In this document: positions 10,575 to 25,800 of the stretch, one piece after another
How the letters are laid out: the number at the start of each line of letters is the position of its first letter
How positions within the stretch are numbered: position 1 is the stretch's first letter
Program-made: the position numbers and the translations under genes
Assembly (NCBI RefSeq): GCF_050908995.1
Contig: NC_135118.1
Coordinates: 310,001-374,000, forward strand
DNA: 64,000 nt
Source of the DNA: Andrena cerasifolii
Taxonomy: Eukaryota; Arthropoda; Insecta; Hymenoptera; Andrenidae
Reading direction: 5' to 3'
Notes under the pieces: model-generated
The model's input: the letters and a program-made list of their open reading frames with translations, nothing else
Database searches by the model: none
What the model was told of the DNA's origin: nothing

Positions 10575-13500
10575 CCTTATTTGCAACTTTAAGGCGATGC
10601 CTTAAATGCTGAAATTTAGTATACCTCTTTCCATTTCATGTTCTCCTGATATATTGGCCAAAATCTGGCGAAAATTTTCAGAATGCACAAAATTGGGTTT
10701 TGTAAAAGGAGAACATGCCGTCGAAAGCGATGGCACAAAGTAACGTCTCCGGAAAGCAAATCACATAGCGAGAAGTGGCGCAGATGTTTGGGGACAGTGA
10801 CTGTTTAACGAAGAGACGCAGAATTTTCGAACGCCTCTTGAAAGGCCGCGCCTCTTATTTGCAACTTTAAGGCGATGCTTTTGATGCTAAATTTTTAGTA
10901 TACCTCTTTCCGCTTCATGTTCTCCTGATATATTGGCCAAAATCTGGCGAAAATTTTAAGAATGCACAAAATTGGGGTTTGTAACAGGAGAAAATGCCGT
11001 CGAAAGCGATGGCACAAAGTAACGTCTCCGGAAAGCAAATCAAAGAGCGAGAAGTGGCGCAGATGTTTCGAGACCGTGACTGTTAAACGAAGAGACGCAG
11101 AATTTTCGAACGCCTCTTGAAAGGCCTCCGCCTCTTATTTGCAACTTTAAGGCCATGCCGTTGAAGCTGAAATTTAGTATACCTCTTTCCACTTCATGTT
11201 CTCCTGATATATTGGCCAAAATCTGGCGAAAATTTTCAGAATGCACAAAATTGGGTTTTGTAACAGGAGAACATGCCGTCGAAAGCGATGGCACAAAGTA
11301 ACGTCTCCGGAAAACAAATCAAAGAGCGAGAAGTGGCGCAGATGTTTGGAGACAGTGACTGTTTAACGAAGAGACGCAGAATTTTCGAACGTGCCTTGAA
11401 AGGCCTGCACCTCTTATTTGCAACTTTAAGGCGATGCCTTAAATGCTGAAATTTAGTATACCTCTTTCAACTTCATGTTCTCCTGATATATTGGCCAAAA
11501 TCTGGCGAAAATTTTCAGAATGCACAAAATTGGGTTTTGTAACAGGAGAACATGCCGTCGAAAGCGATGGCACAAAGTAACGTCTCCGGAGAGCAAATCA
11601 AATAGCGAGAAGCGCAGATGTTTCGAGACCGTGACTGTTTAACGAACAGACGCATAATTTTCGAGCGCCTCTTGAAAGGCCGCGCCTCTTATTTGCAACT
11701 TTAAGGCCATGCCTTTGAAGCTGAAATTTAGTATACCTCTTTCCACTTCATGTTCTCCTGATATATTGGCCAAAATCAGGCGAAAATTTTCAGAATGCAC
11801 AAAATTGGGTTTTGTAACAGGAGAACATGCCGTCGAAAGCGATGGCACAAAGTAACGTCTCCGGAAAGCAAATCAAATAGCGAGAAGTGGCGCAGATGTT
11901 TGGAGACAGTGACTGTTTAACGAACAGACGCATAATCTTCGAGCGCCTCTTGAAAGGCCTGCGCCTCTTATTTGCAACTTTAAGGCCATGCCTTTGAAGC
12001 TGAAATTTAGTATGCCTCTTTCCACTTCATGTTCTCCTGATATATTGGCCAAAATCAGGCGAAAATTTTCAGAATGCACAAAATTGGGTTTTGTAACAGG
12101 AGAACATGCCGTCGAAAGAGATGGCACAAAATAACGTCTCCGGAGAGCAAATCAAATAGCGAGAAGCGCAGATGTTTCGACTGTTTAACGAAGAGATGCA
12201 GAATTTTCGAGCGCCTCTTGAAAGGCCTGCGCCTCATATTTGCAACTTTAAGGCGATGCCTTTCATGCTAAATTTTTAGTATACCTCTTTCCGCTTCATG
12301 TTCTCCTGATATATAGGCCAAAATCAGGCGAAAATTTTCAGAATGCACAAAATTGGGTTTTGTAACAGGAGAACATGCCGTCGAAAGCGATGTCACAAAG
12401 TAACGTCTCCGGAAAGCAAATCAAAGAGCGAGAAGTGGCGCAGATGTTTGGAGACAGTGACTGTTCAACGAACAGACGCATAATTTTCGAGCGCCTCTTG
12501 AAAGGCCTGCGCCTCTTATTTGCAACTTTAAGGCCATGCCTTTGAAGCTGAAATTTAGTATACCTCTTTCCACTTCATGTTCTCCTGATATATTGGCCAA
12601 AATCTGGCGAAAATTTTCAGAATGCACAAAATTGGGTTTTGTAACAGGAGAACATGCCGTCGAAAGCGATGGCACAAAGTAACGTCTCCGGAGAGCAAAT
12701 CAAAGAGCGAGAAGTGGCGCAGATGTTTGGAGACAGTGACTGTTTAACGAAGAGACGCAGAATTTTCGAACGTGCCTTGAAAGGCCTGCACCTCTTATTT
12801 GCAACTTTAAGGCCATGCCCTTGAAGCTGAAATTTAGTATACCTCTTTCCACTTCATGTTCTCCTGATATATTGGCCAAAATCTGGCGAAAATTTTCAGA
12901 ATGCACAAAATTGGGTTTTGTAACAGGAGAACATGCCGTCGAAAGCGATGGCACAAAGTAACGTCTCCGGAGAGCAAATCAAAGAGCGAGAAGTGGCGCA
13001 GCTGTTTCGAGACAGTGACTGTTTAACGAAGAGACGCAGAATTTTCGAACGCCTCTTGAAAGGCCTGCGCCTCTTATTTGCAACTTTAAGGCGATGCCTT
13101 TGCAGCTGAAATTTAGTATACCTCTTTCCACTTCATGTTCTCATGATATATTGGCCAAATTCTGGCGAAAATTTTCAGAATGCACAAAATTGGGTTTTGT
13201 AACAGGAGAACATGCCGTCGAAAGCGATGGCACAAAGTAACGTCTCCGGAAAACAAATCAAAGAGCGAGAAGTGGCGCAGATGTTTGGAGACAGTGACTG
13301 TTTAACGAAGAGACGCAGAATTTTCGAACGTGCCTTGAAAGGCCTGCACCTCTTATTTGCAACTTTAAGGCCATGCCTTTGAAGCTGAAATTTAGTATAC
13401 CTCTTTCCACTTCATGTTCTCCTGATATATTGGCCAAAATCTGGCGAAAATTTTCAGAATGCACAAAATTGGGTTTTGTAACAGGAGAACATGCCGTCGA

Positions 13501-14282
13501 AAGCGATGGCACAAAGTAACGTCTCCGGAAAGCAAATCACATAGCGAGAAGTGGCGCAGATGTTTGGGGACAGTGACTGTTTAACGAAGAGATGCAGAAT
13601 TTTCGAACGCGCCTTGAAAGGCCTGCGCCTCATATTTGCAACTTTAAGGCGATGCCTTTGATGCTATATTTTTAGTATACCTCTTTCCGCTTCATGTTCT
13701 CCTGATATATTGGCCAAAATCTGGCGAAAATTTTAAGAATGCACAAAATTGGGGTTTGTAACAGGAGAAAATGCCGTCGAAAGCGATGGCACAAAGTAAC
13801 GTCTCCGGAAAGCAAATCAAAGAGCGAGAAGTGGCGCAGATGTTTCGAGACCGTGACTGTTAAACGAAGAGACGCAGAATTTTCGAACGCCTCTTGAAAG
13901 GCCTCCGCCTCTTATTTGCAACTTTAAGGCCATGCCGTTGAAGCTGAAATTTAGTATACCTCTTTCCACTTCATGTTCTCCTGATATATTGGCCAAAATC
14001 TGGCGAAAATTTTCAGAATGCACGAAATTGGGTTTTGTAACAGGAGAACATGCCGTCGAAAGCGATGGCACAAAGTAACGTCTCCGGAAAACAAATCAAA
14101 GAGCGAGAAGTGGCGCAGATGTTTGGAGACAGTGACTGTTTAACGAAGAGACGCAGAATTTTCGAACGTGCCTTGAAAGGCCTGCACCTCTTATTTGCAA
14201 CTTTAAGGCGATGCCTTAAATGCTGAAATTTAGTATACCTCTTTCCACTTCATGTTCTCCTGATATATTGGCCAAAATCTGG

Positions 14283-15380
14283 CGAAAATTTTCAGAATGC
14301 ACAAAATTGGGTTTTGTAACAGGAGAACATGCCGTCGAAAGCGATGGCACAAAGTAACGTCTCCGGAGAGCAAATCAAATAGCGAGAAGCGCAGATGTTT
14401 CGACTGTTTAACGAAGAGATGCAGAATTTTCGAAAGCGCCTTGAAAGGCCTGCGCCTCATATTTGCAACTCTAAGGCGATGCCTTTGATGCTAAATTTTT
14501 AGTATACCTCTTTCCGCTTCATGTTCTCCTGATATATTGGCCAAAATCAGGCGAAAAATTTCAGAATGCACAAAATTGGGTTTTGTAACAGGAGAACATG
14601 CCGTCGAAAGCGATGGCACAAAGTAACGTCTCCGGAAAGCAAATCAAAGAGCGAGAAGTGGCGCAGCTGTTTCGAGACAGTGACTGTTTAACGAACAGAC
14701 GCATAATTTTCGAGCGCCTCTTGAAAGGCCTGCGCCTCTTATTTGCAACTTTAAGGCCATGCCTTTGAAGCTGAAATTAAGTATACCTCTTTCCACTTCA
14801 TGTTCTCCTGATATATTGGCCAAAATCAGGCGAAAATTTTCAGAATGCACAAAATTGGGTTTTGTAACAGGAGAACATGCCGTCGAAAGCGATGGCACAA
14901 AGTAACGTCTCCGGAAAGCAAATCAAAGAGCGAGAAGTGGCGCAGCTGTTTCGAGACAGTGACTGTTTAACGAAGAGACGCAGAATTTTCGAACGCCTCT
15001 TGAAAGGCCTGCGCCTCTTATTTGCAAAATTTAAGGCGATGCCTTTGCAGCTGAAATTTAGTATACCTCTTTCCACTTCATGTTCTCATGATATATTGGC
15101 CAAATTCTGGCGAAAATTTTCAGAATGCACAAAATTGGGTTTTGTAACAGGAGAACATGCCGTCGAAAGCGATGGCACAAAGTAACGTCTCCGGAAAGCA
15201 AATCAAAGAGCGAGAAGTGGCGCAGATGTTTGGAGACAGTGACTGTTTAACGAAGAGACGCAGAATTTTCGAACGCCTCTTGAAAGGCCGCGCCTCTTAT
15301 TTGCAACTTTAAGGCGATGCCTTTACAGCTGAAATTTAGTATACCTCTTTCCACTTCATGTTCTCATGATATATTGGCCA
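14283..15380 (+). repeat. Four-monomer block, partner at 19831-20928 (offset 5548)
   Basis: Corresponding units line up over four monomers, with landmarks such as tgcaactctaagg in both. Differences include cgaaagcgcc in this copy against cgaacgcgcc in the partner, and ctttacagct against ctttgcagct. This copy also has a private change at 15027 (tttgcaaaatttaagg). Confidence 0.75.
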
Positions 15381-15734
15381 AAATCTGGCGAAAATTTTCA
15401 GAATGCACAAAATTGGGTTTTGTAACAGGAGAACATGCCGTCGAAAGCGATGGCACAAAGTAACGTCTCCGGAAAGCAAATCACATAGCGAGAAGTGGCG
15501 CAGATGTTTGGAGACACTGACTGTTTAACGCAGAGACGCAGAATTTTCGAACGCCTCTTGAAAGGCCGCGCCTCTGATTTGCAACTTTAAGGCGATGCCT
15601 TAAATGCTGAAATTTAGTATACCTCTTTCCACTTCATGTTCTTCTGATATATTGGACATAATCTGGCGAAAATTTTCAGAATGCACAAAATTGGGTTTTG
15701 TAACAGGAGAACATGCCGTCGAAAGAGATGGCAC

Positions 15735-18700
15735 AAAGTAACGTCTCCGGAGAGCAAATCAAAGAGCGAGAAGTGGCGCAGCTGTTTCGAGACAGTGACT
15801 GTTTAACGAAGAGACGCAGAATTTTCGAACGCCTCTTGAAAGGCCGCGCCTCTTATTTGCAACTTTAAGGCGATGCTTTTGATGCTAAATTTTTAGTATA
15901 CCTCTTTCCGCTTCATGTTCTCCTGATATATTGGCCAAAATCTGGCGAAAATTTTCAGAATGCACAAAATTGGGTTTTGTAACAGGAGAACATGCCGTCG
16001 AAAGCGATGGCACAAAGTAACGTCTCCGGAGAGCAAATCAAATAGCGAGAAGCGCAGATGTTTCGAGACCGTGACTGTTTAACGAACAGACGCATAATTT
16101 TCGAGCGCCTCTTGAAAGGCCTGCGCCTCTTATTTGCAACTTTAAGGCCATGCCTTTGAAGCTGAAATTTAGTATACCTCTTTCCACTTCATGTTCTCCT
16201 GATATATTGGCCAAAATCTGGCGAAAATTTTCAGAATGCACAAAATTGGGTTTTGTAACAGGAGAACATGCCGTCGAAAGCGATGGCACAAAGTAACGTC
16301 TCCGGAAAGCAAATCAAAGAGCGAGAAGTGGCGCAGCTGTTTCGAGACAGTGACTGTTTAACGAAGAGACGCAGAATTTTCGAACGCCTCTTGAAAGGCC
16401 GCGCCTCTTATTTGCAACTTTAAGGCCATGCCTTTGAAGCTGAAATTTAGTATACCTCTTTCCACTTCATGTTCTCCTGATATATTGGCCAAAATCTGGC
16501 GAAAATTTTCAGAATGCACAAAATTGGGCTTTGTAACAGGAGAAAATGCCGTCAAAAGAGATGGCACAAAATAACGTCTCCGGAGAGCAAATCAAATAGC
16601 GAGAAGCGCAGATGTTTCGAGACCGTGACTGTTTAACGAACAGACGCATAATCTTCGAGCGCCTCTTGAAAGGCCTGCGCCTCTTATTTGCAACTTTAAG
16701 GCCATGCCTTTGAAGCTGAAATTTAGTATACCTCTTTCCACTTCATGTTCTCCTGATATATTGGCCAAAATCAGGCGAAAATTTTCAGAATGCATAAAAT
16801 TGGGTTTTGTAACAGGAGAACATGCCGTCGAAAGCGATGGCACAAAGTAACGTCTCCGGAAAGCAAATCAAAGAGCGAGAAGTGGCGCAGATGTTTCGAG
16901 ACCGTGACTGTTAAACGAAGAGACGCAGAATTTTCGAACGCCTCTTGAAAGGCCGCGCCTCTTATTTGCAACTTTAAGGCGATGCCTTAAATGCTGAAAT
17001 TTAGTATACCTCTTTCCACTTCATGTTCTTCTGATATATTGGACATAATCTGGCGAAAATTTTCAGAATGCACAAAATTGGGTTTTGTAACAGGAGAACA
17101 TGCCGTCGAAAGAGATGGCACAAAGTAACGTCTCCGGAGAGCAAATCAAAGAGCGAGAAGTGGCGCAGCTGTTTCGAGACAGTGACTGTTTAACGAAGAG
17201 ACGCAGAATTTTCGAGCGCTTCTTGAAAGGCCTGCGCCTCTTATTTGCAACTTTAAGGCCATGCCTTTGAAGCTGAAACTTAGTATACCTCTTTCCACTT
17301 CATGTTCTCCTGATATATTGGCCAAAATCAGGCGAAAATTTTCAGAATGCACAAAATTGGGTTTTGTAACAGGAGAACATGCCGTCGAAAGAGATGGCAC
17401 AAAGTAACGTCTCCGGAGAGCAAATCAAAGAGCGAGAAGTGGCGCAGCTGTTTGGAGACAGTGACTGTTTAACGAAGAGACGCAGAATTTTCGAACGCCT
17501 CTTGAAAGGCCGCGCCTCTTATTTGCAACTTTAAGGCGATGCCTTAAATGCTGAAATTTAGTATACCTCTTTCCACTTCATGTTCTCATGATATATTGGC
17601 CAAAATCTGGCGAAAATTTTCAGAATGCACAAAATTGGGCTTTGTAACAGGAGAAAATGCCGTCAAAAGAGATGGCACAAAATAACGTCTCCGGAGAGCA
17701 AATCAAATAGCGAGAAGCGCAGATGTTTCGAGACCGTGACTGTTTAACGAACAGACGCATAATCTTCGAGCGCCTCTTGAAAGGCCTGCGCCTCTTATTT
17801 GCAACTTTAAGGCCATGCCTTTGAAGCTGAAATTTAGTATACCTCTTTCCACTTCATGTTCTCCTGATATATTGGCCAAAATCAGGCGAAAATTTTCAGA
17901 ATGCATAAAATTGGGTTTTGTAACAGGAGAACATGCCGTCGAAAGCGATGGCACAAAGTAACATCTCCGGAGAGCAAATCAAAGAGCGAGAAGTGGCGCA
18001 GCTGTTTCGAGACAGTGACTGTTTAACGAAGAGACGCAGAATTTTCGAACGCCTCTTGAAAGGCCGCGCCTCTTATTTGCAACTTTAAGGCGATGCTTTT
18101 GATGCTAAATTTTTAGTATACCTCTTTCCGCTTCATGTTCTCCTGATATATTGGCCAAAATCTGGCGAAAATTTTCAGAATGCACAAAATTGGGTTTTGT
18201 AACAGGAGAACATGCCGTCGAAAGCGATGGCACAAAGTAACGTCTCCGGAGAGCAAATCAAATAGCGAGAAGCGCAGATGTTTCGAGACCGTGACTGTTT
18301 AACGAACAGACGCATAATTTTCGAGCGCCTCTTGAAAGGCCTGCGCCTCTTATTTGCAACTTTAAGGCCATGCCTTTGAAGCTGAAATTTAGTATACCTC
18401 TTTCCACTTCATGTTCTCCTGATATATTGGCCAAAATCTGGCGAAAATTTTCAGAATGCACAAAATTGGGTTTTGTAACAGGAGAACATGCCGTCGAAAG
18501 CGATGGCACAAAGTAACGTCTCCGGAAAGCAAATCAAAGAGCGAGAAGTGGCGCAGCTGTTTCGAGACAGTGACTGTTTAACGAAGAGACGCAGAATTTT
18601 CGAACGCCTCTTGAAAGGCCGCGCCTCTTATTTGCAACTTTAAGGCCATGCCTTTGAAGCTGAAATTTAGTATACCTCTTTCCACTTCATGTTCTCCTGA

Positions 18701-19824
18701 TATATTGGCCAAAATCTGGCGAAAATTTTCAGAATGCACAAAATTGGGCTTTGTAACAGGAGAAAATGCCGTCAAAAGAGATGGCACAAAATAACGTCTC
18801 CGGAGAGCAAATCAAATAGCGAGAAGCGCAGATGTTTCGAGACCGTGACTGTTTAACGAACAGACGCATAATCTTCGAGCGCCTCTTGAAAGGCCTGCGC
18901 CTCTTATTTGCAACTTTAAGGCCATGCCTTTGAAGCTGAAATTTAGTATACCTCTTTCCACTTCATGTTCTCCTGATATATTGGCCAAAATCAGGCGAAA
19001 ATTTTCAGAATGCATAAAACTGGGTTTTGTAACAGGAGAACATGCCGTCGAAAGCGATGGCACAAAGTAACGTCTCCGGAAAGCAAATCAAAGAGCGAGA
19101 AGTGGCGCAGATGTTTCGAGACCGTGACTGTTAAACGAAGAGACGCAGAATTTTCGAACGCCTCTTGAAAGGCCGCGCCTCTTATTTGCAACTTTAAGGC
19201 GATGCCTTAAATGCTGAAATTTAGTATACCTCTTTCCACTTCATGTTCTTCTGATATATTGGACATAATCTGGCGAAAATTTTCAGAATGCACAAAATTG
19301 GGTTTTGTAACAGGAGAACATGCCGTCGAAAGAGATGGCACAAAGTAACGTCTCCGGAGAGCAAATCAAAGAGCGAGAAGTGGCGCAGCTGTTTCGAGAC
19401 AGTGACTGTTTAACGAAGAGACGCAGAATTTTCGAGCGCTTCTTGAAAGGCCTGCGCCTCTTATTTGCAACTTTAAGGCCATGCCTTTGAAGCTGAAACT
19501 TAGTATACCTCTTTCCACTTCATGTTCTCCTGATATATTGGCCAAAATCAGGCGAAAATTTTCAGAATGCACAAAATTGGGTTTTGTAACAGGAGAACAT
19601 GCCGTCGAAAGAGATGGCACAAAGTAACGTCTCCGGAGAGCAAATCAAAGAGCGAGAAGTGGCGCAGCTGTTTGGAGACAGTGACTGTTTAACGAAGAGA
19701 CGCAGAATTTTCGAACGCCTCTTGAAAGGCCGCGCCTCTTATTTGCAACTTTAAGGCGATGCCTTAAATGCTGAAATTTAGTATACCTCTTTCCACTTCA
19801 TGTTCTCATGATATATTGGCCAAA
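15735..19824 (+). repeat. 2220-bp tandem higher-order repeat (eight monomers)
   Basis: Landmarks recur at 2220 bp. These include the gtcaaaagag unit, the rare gaatgcataaaa variant, the tattggacataatc variant, and cgcttcttgaaagg with ctgaaacttag. Copy 1 runs from about 15.74 to 17.60 kb and copy 2 from about 17.96 to 19.82 kb. The difference at 19020 (taaaactggg against taaaattggg) is one of few seen. Confidence 0.87.
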
Positions 19825-22800
19825 TTCTGGCGAAAATTTTCAGAATGCACAAAATTGGGTTTTGTAACAGGAGAACATGCCGTCGAAAGCGATGGCACAA
19901 AGTAACGTCTCCGGAGAGCAAATCAAATAGCGAGAAGCGCAGATGTTTCGACTGTTTAACGAAGAGATGCAGAATTTTCGAACGCGCCTTGAAAGGCCTG
20001 CGCCTCATATTTGCAACTCTAAGGCGATGCCTTTGATGCTAAATTTTTAGTATACCTCTTTCCGCTTCATGTTCTCCTGATATATTGGCCAAAATCAGGC
20101 GAAAATTTTCAGAATGCACAAAATTGGGTTTTGTAACAGGAGAACATGCCGTCGAAAGCGATGGCACAAAGTAACGTCTCCGGAAAGCAAATCAAAGAGC
20201 GAGAAGTGGCGCAGCTGTTTCGAGACAGTGACTGTTTAACGAACAGACGCATAATTTTCGAGCGCCTCTTGAAAGGCCTGCGCCTCTTATTTGCAACTTT
20301 AAGGCCATGCCTTTGAAGCTGAAATTTAGTATACCTCTTTCCACTTCATGTTCTCCTGATATATTGGCCAAAATCAGGCGAAAATTTTCAGAATGCACAA
20401 AATTGGGTTTTGTAACAGGAGAACATGCCGTCGAAAGCGATGGCACAAAGTAACGTCTCCGGAAAGCAAATCAAAGAGCGAGAAGTGGCGCAGCTGTTTC
20501 GAGACAGTGACTGTTTAACGAAGAGACGCAGAATTTTCGAACGCCTCTTGAAAGGCCTGCGCCTCTTATTTGCAACTTTAAGGCGATGCCTTTGCAGCTG
20601 AAATTTAGTATACCTCTTTCCACTTCATGTTCTCATGATATATTGGCCAAATTCTGGCGAAAATTTTCAGAATGCACAAAATTAGGTTTTGTAACAGGAG
20701 AACATGCCGTCGAAAGCGATGGCACAAAGTAACGTCTCCGGAAAGCAAATCAAAGAGCGAGAAGTGGCGCAGATGTTTGGAGACAGTGACTGTTTAACGA
20801 AGAGACGCAGAATTTTCGAACGCCTCTTGAAAGGCCGCGCCTCTTATTTGCAACTTTAAGGCGATGCCTTTGCAGCTGAAATTTAGTATACCTCTTTCCA
20901 CTTCATGTTCTCATGATATATTGGCCAAATTCTGACGAAAATTTTCAGAATGCACAAAATTGGGTTTTGTAACAGGAGAACATGCCGTCGAAAGCGATGG
21001 CACAAAGTAACGTCTCCGGAAAGCAAATCAAAGAGCGAGAAGTGGCGCAGATGTTTGGAGACAGTGACTGTTTAACGAACAGACGCAGAATTTTCGAACG
21101 TGCCTTGAAAGGCCTGCACCTCTTATTTGCAACTTTAAGGCGATGCCTTAAATGCTGAAATTTAGTATACCTCTTTCCACTTCATGTTCTCCTGATATAT
21201 TGGCCAAAATCTGGCGAAAATTTTCAGAATGCACAAAATTGGGTTTTGTAACAGGAGAACATGCCGTCGAAAGCGATGGCACAAAGTAACGTCTCCGGAA
21301 AGCAAATCACATAGCGAGAAGTGGCGCAGATGTTTGGGGACAGTGACTGTTTAACGAAGAGACGCAGAATTTTCGAACGCCTCTTGAAAGGCCGCGCCTC
21401 TTATTTGCAACTTTAAGGCGATGCTTTTGATGCTAAATTTTTAGTATACCTCTTTCCGCTTCATGTTCTCCTGATATATTGGCCAAAATCAGGCGAAAAT
21501 TTTCAGAATGCACAAAATTGGGTTTTGTAACAGGAGAACATGCCGTCGAAAGCGATGGCACAAAGTAACGTCTCCGGAAAGCAAATCAAAGAGCGAGAAG
21601 TGGCGCAGCTGTTTCGAGACAGTGACTGTTTAACGAACAGACGCATAATTTTCGAGCGCCTCTTGAAAGGCCTGCGCCTCTTATGTGCAACTTCAAGGCC
21701 ATGCCTTAAATGCTGAAATTTAGTATACCTCTTTCCACTTCATGTTCTCCTGATATATTGGCCAAAATCAGGCGAAAATTTTCAGAATGCACAAAATTGG
21801 GTTTGTAACAGGAGAACATGCCGTCGAAAGCGATGGCACAAAGTAACGTCTCCGGAGAGCAAATCAAATAGCGAGAAGCGCAGATGTTTCGACTGTTTAA
21901 CGAAGAGATGCAGAATTTTCGAACGCGCCTTGAAAGGCCTGCGCCTCATATTTGCAACTTTAAGGCGATGCCTTTGATGCTAAATTTTTAGTATACCTCT
22001 TTCCGCTTCATGTTCTCCTGATATATTGGCCAAAATCTGGCGAAAATTTTCAGAATGCACAAAATTGGGTTTTGTAACAGGAGAACATGCCGTCGAAAGA
22101 GATGGCACAAAGTAACGTCTCCGGAGAGCAAATCAAATAGCGAGAAGCGCAGATGTTTCGAGACCGTGACTGTTTAACGAACAGACGCATAATTTTCGAG
22201 CGCCTCTTGAAAGGCCTGCGCCTCATATTTGCAACTTTAAGGCGATGCCTTTGATGCTGAATTTTTAGTATACCTCATTCCACTTCATGTTCTCCTGATA
22301 TATTGGCCAAAATCAGGCGAAAATTTTCAGAATGCACAAAATTGGGTTTTGTAACAGGAGAACATGCCGTCGAAAGCGATGGCACAAAGTAACGTCTCCG
22401 GAGAGCAAATCAAATAGCGAGAAGCGCAGATGTTTCGACTGTTTAACGAGGAGATGCAGAATTTTCGAACGCGCCTTGAAAGGCCTGCGCCTCATATTTG
22501 TCACTCTAAGGCGATGCCTTTGATGCTAAATTTTTAGTATTCCTCTTTCCACATCATGTTCTCCTGATATATTGGCCAAAATCAGACGAAAATTTTCAGA
22601 ATGCACAAAATTGGGTTTTGTAACAGGAGAACATGCCGTCGAAAGCGATGGCACAAAGTAACGTCTCCGGAAAGCAAATCAAATAGCGAGAAGTGGCGCA
22701 GATGTTTGGAGACAGTGACTGTTTAACGAACAGACGCATAATTTTCGAGCGCCTCTTGAAAGGCCTGCGCCTCATATTTGCAACTTTAAGGCGATGCCTT

Positions 22801-25800
22801 AAATGCTGAAATTTAGTATACCTCTTTCCACTTCATGTTCTCCTGATATATTGGCCAAAATCAGGCGAAAATTTTCAGAATGCACAAAATTGGGTTTTGT
22901 AACAGGAGAACATGCCGTCGAAAGCGATGGCACAAAGTAACGTCTCCGGAAAGCAAATCAAAGAGCGAGAAGTGGCGCAGCTGTTTCGAGACAGTGACTG
23001 TTTAACGAACAGACGCATAATTTTCGAGCGCCTCTTGAAAGGCCTGCGCCTCTTATGTGCAACTTCAAGGCCATGCCTTAAATGCTGAAATTTAGTATAC
23101 CTCTTTCCACTTCATGTTCTCCTGATATATTGGACAAAATCTGGCGAAAATTTTCAGAATGCACAAAATTGGGCTTTGTAACAGGAGAACATGCCGTCGA
23201 AAGAGATGGCACAAAATAACGTCTCCGGAGAGCAAATCAAATAGCGAGAAGCGCAGATGTTTCGACTGTTTAACGAAGAGATGCAGAATTTTCGAACGCG
23301 CGTTGAAAGGCCTGCGCCTCATATTTGCCACTCTAAGGCGATGCCTTTGATGCTAAATTTTTAGTATACCTCTTTCCACATCATGTTCTCCTGATATATT
23401 GGCCAAAATCAGGCGAAAATTTTCAGAATGCACAAAATTGGGTTTTGTAACAGGAGAACATGCCGTCGAAAGCGATGGCACAAAGTAACGTCTCCGGAAA
23501 GCAAATCAAATAGCGAGAAGTGGCGCAGATGTTTGGAGACAGTGACTGTTTAACGAACAGACGCATAATTTTCGAGCGCCTCTTGAAAGGCCTGCGCCTC
23601 ATATTTGCAAGTTTAAGGCGATGCCTTTGATGCTGAATTTTTAGTATACCTCTTTCCACTTCATGTTCTCCTGATATATTGGCCAAAATCAGGCGAAAAT
23701 TTTCAGAATGCACAAAATTGGGTTTGTAACAGGAGAACATGCCGTCGAAAGCGATGGCACAAAGTAACGTCTCCGGAGAGCAAATCAAATAGCGAGAAGC
23801 GCAGATGTTTCGACTGTTTAACGAAGAGATGCAGAATTTTCGAACGCGCCTTGAAAGGCCTGCGCCTCATATTTGCAACTTTAAGGCGATGCCTTTGATG
23901 CTAAATTTTTAGTATACCTCTTTCCGCTTCATGTTCTCCTGATATATTGGCCAAAATCTGGCGAAAATTTTCAGAATGCACAAAATTGGGTTTTGTAACA
24001 GGAGAACATGCCGTCGAAAGAGATGGCACAAAGTAACGTCTCCGGAGAGCAAATCAAATAGCGAGAAGCGCAGATGTTTCGAGACCGTGACTGTTTAACG
24101 AACAGACGCATAATTTGCGAGCGCCTCTTGAAAGGCCTGCGCCTCATATTTGCAACTTTAAGGCGATGCCTTAAATGCTGAAATTTAGTATACCTCTTTC
24201 CACTTCATGTTCTCCTGATATATTGGCCAAAATCAGGCGAAAATTTTCAGAATGCACAAAATTGGGTTTTGTAACAGGAGAACATGCCGTCGAAAGCGAT
24301 GGCACAAAGTAACGTCTCCGGAAAGCAAATCAAAGAGCGAGAAGTGGCGCAGCTGTTTCGAGACAGTGACTGTTTAACGAACAGACGCAGAATTTTCGAA
24401 CGCCTCTTGAAAGGCCGCGCCTCTTATTTGCAACTTTAAGGCGATGCCTTAAATGCTAAAATTTAGTATACCTCTTTCCACTTCATGTTCTCCTGATATA
24501 TTGGACATAATCTGGCGAAAATTTTCAGAATGCACAAAATTGGGCTTTGTAACAGGAGAACATGCCGTCGAAAGAGATGGCACAAAATAACGTCTCCGGA
24601 GAGCAAATCAAATAGCGAGAAGCGCAGATGTTTCGACTGTTTAACGAAGAGATGCAGAATTTTCGAAAGCGCCTTGAAAGGCCTGCGCCTCATATTTGCA
24701 ACTCTAAGGCGATGCCTTTGATGCTAAATTTTTAGTATACCTCTTTCCGCTTCATGTTCTCCTGATATATTGGCCAAAATCTGGCGAAAATTTTCAGAAT
24801 GCACAAAATTGGGTTTTGTAAAAGGAGAACATGCCGTCGAAAGCGATGGCACAAAGTAACGTCTCCGGAGAGCAAATCAAATAGCGAGAAGCGCAGATGT
24901 TTCGAGACCGTGACTGTTTAACGAACAGACGCATAATTTGCGAGCGCCTCTTGAAAGGCCTGCGCCTCATATTTGCAACTTTAAGGCGATGCCTTAAATG
25001 CTGAAATTTAGTATACCTCTTTCCACTTCATGTTCTTCTGATATATTGGACATAATCTGGCGAAAATTTTCAGAATGCACAAAATTGGGTTTTGTAACAG
25101 GAGAACATGCCGTCGAAAGCGATGGCACAAAGTAACGTCTCCGGAGAGCAAATCAAATAGCGAGAAGCGCAGATGTTTCGAGACCGTGACTGTTTAACGA
25201 ACAGACGCATAATTTTCGAGCGCCTCTTGAAAGGCCTGCGCCTCATATTTGCAACTTTAAGGCGATGCCTTTGATGCTGAATTTTTAGTATACCTCTTTC
25301 CACTTCATGTTCTCCTGATATATTGGCCAAAATCAGGCGAAAATTTTCAGAATGCACAAAATTGGGTTTTGTAACAGGAGAACATGCCGTCGAAAGCGAT
25401 GGCACAAAGTAACGTCTCCGGAGAGCAAATCAAATAGCGAGAAGCGCAGATGTTTCGACTGTTTAACGAAGAGATGCAGAATTTTCGAACGCGCCTTGAA
25501 AGGCCTGCGCCTCATATTTGCAACTTTAAGGCGATGCCTTTGATGCTATATTTTTAGTATACCTCTTTCCGCTTCATGTTCTCCTGATATATTGGCCAAA
25601 ATCTGGCGAAAATTTTCAGAATGCACAAAATTGGGTTTTGTAACAGGAGAACATGCCGTCGAAATAGATGGCACAAAGTAACGTCTCCGGAGAGCAAATC
25701 AAATAGCGAGAAGCGCAGATGTTTCGAGACCGTGACTGTTTAACGAACAGACGCATAATTTTCGAGCGCCTCTTGAAAGGCCTGCGCCTCATATTTGCAA

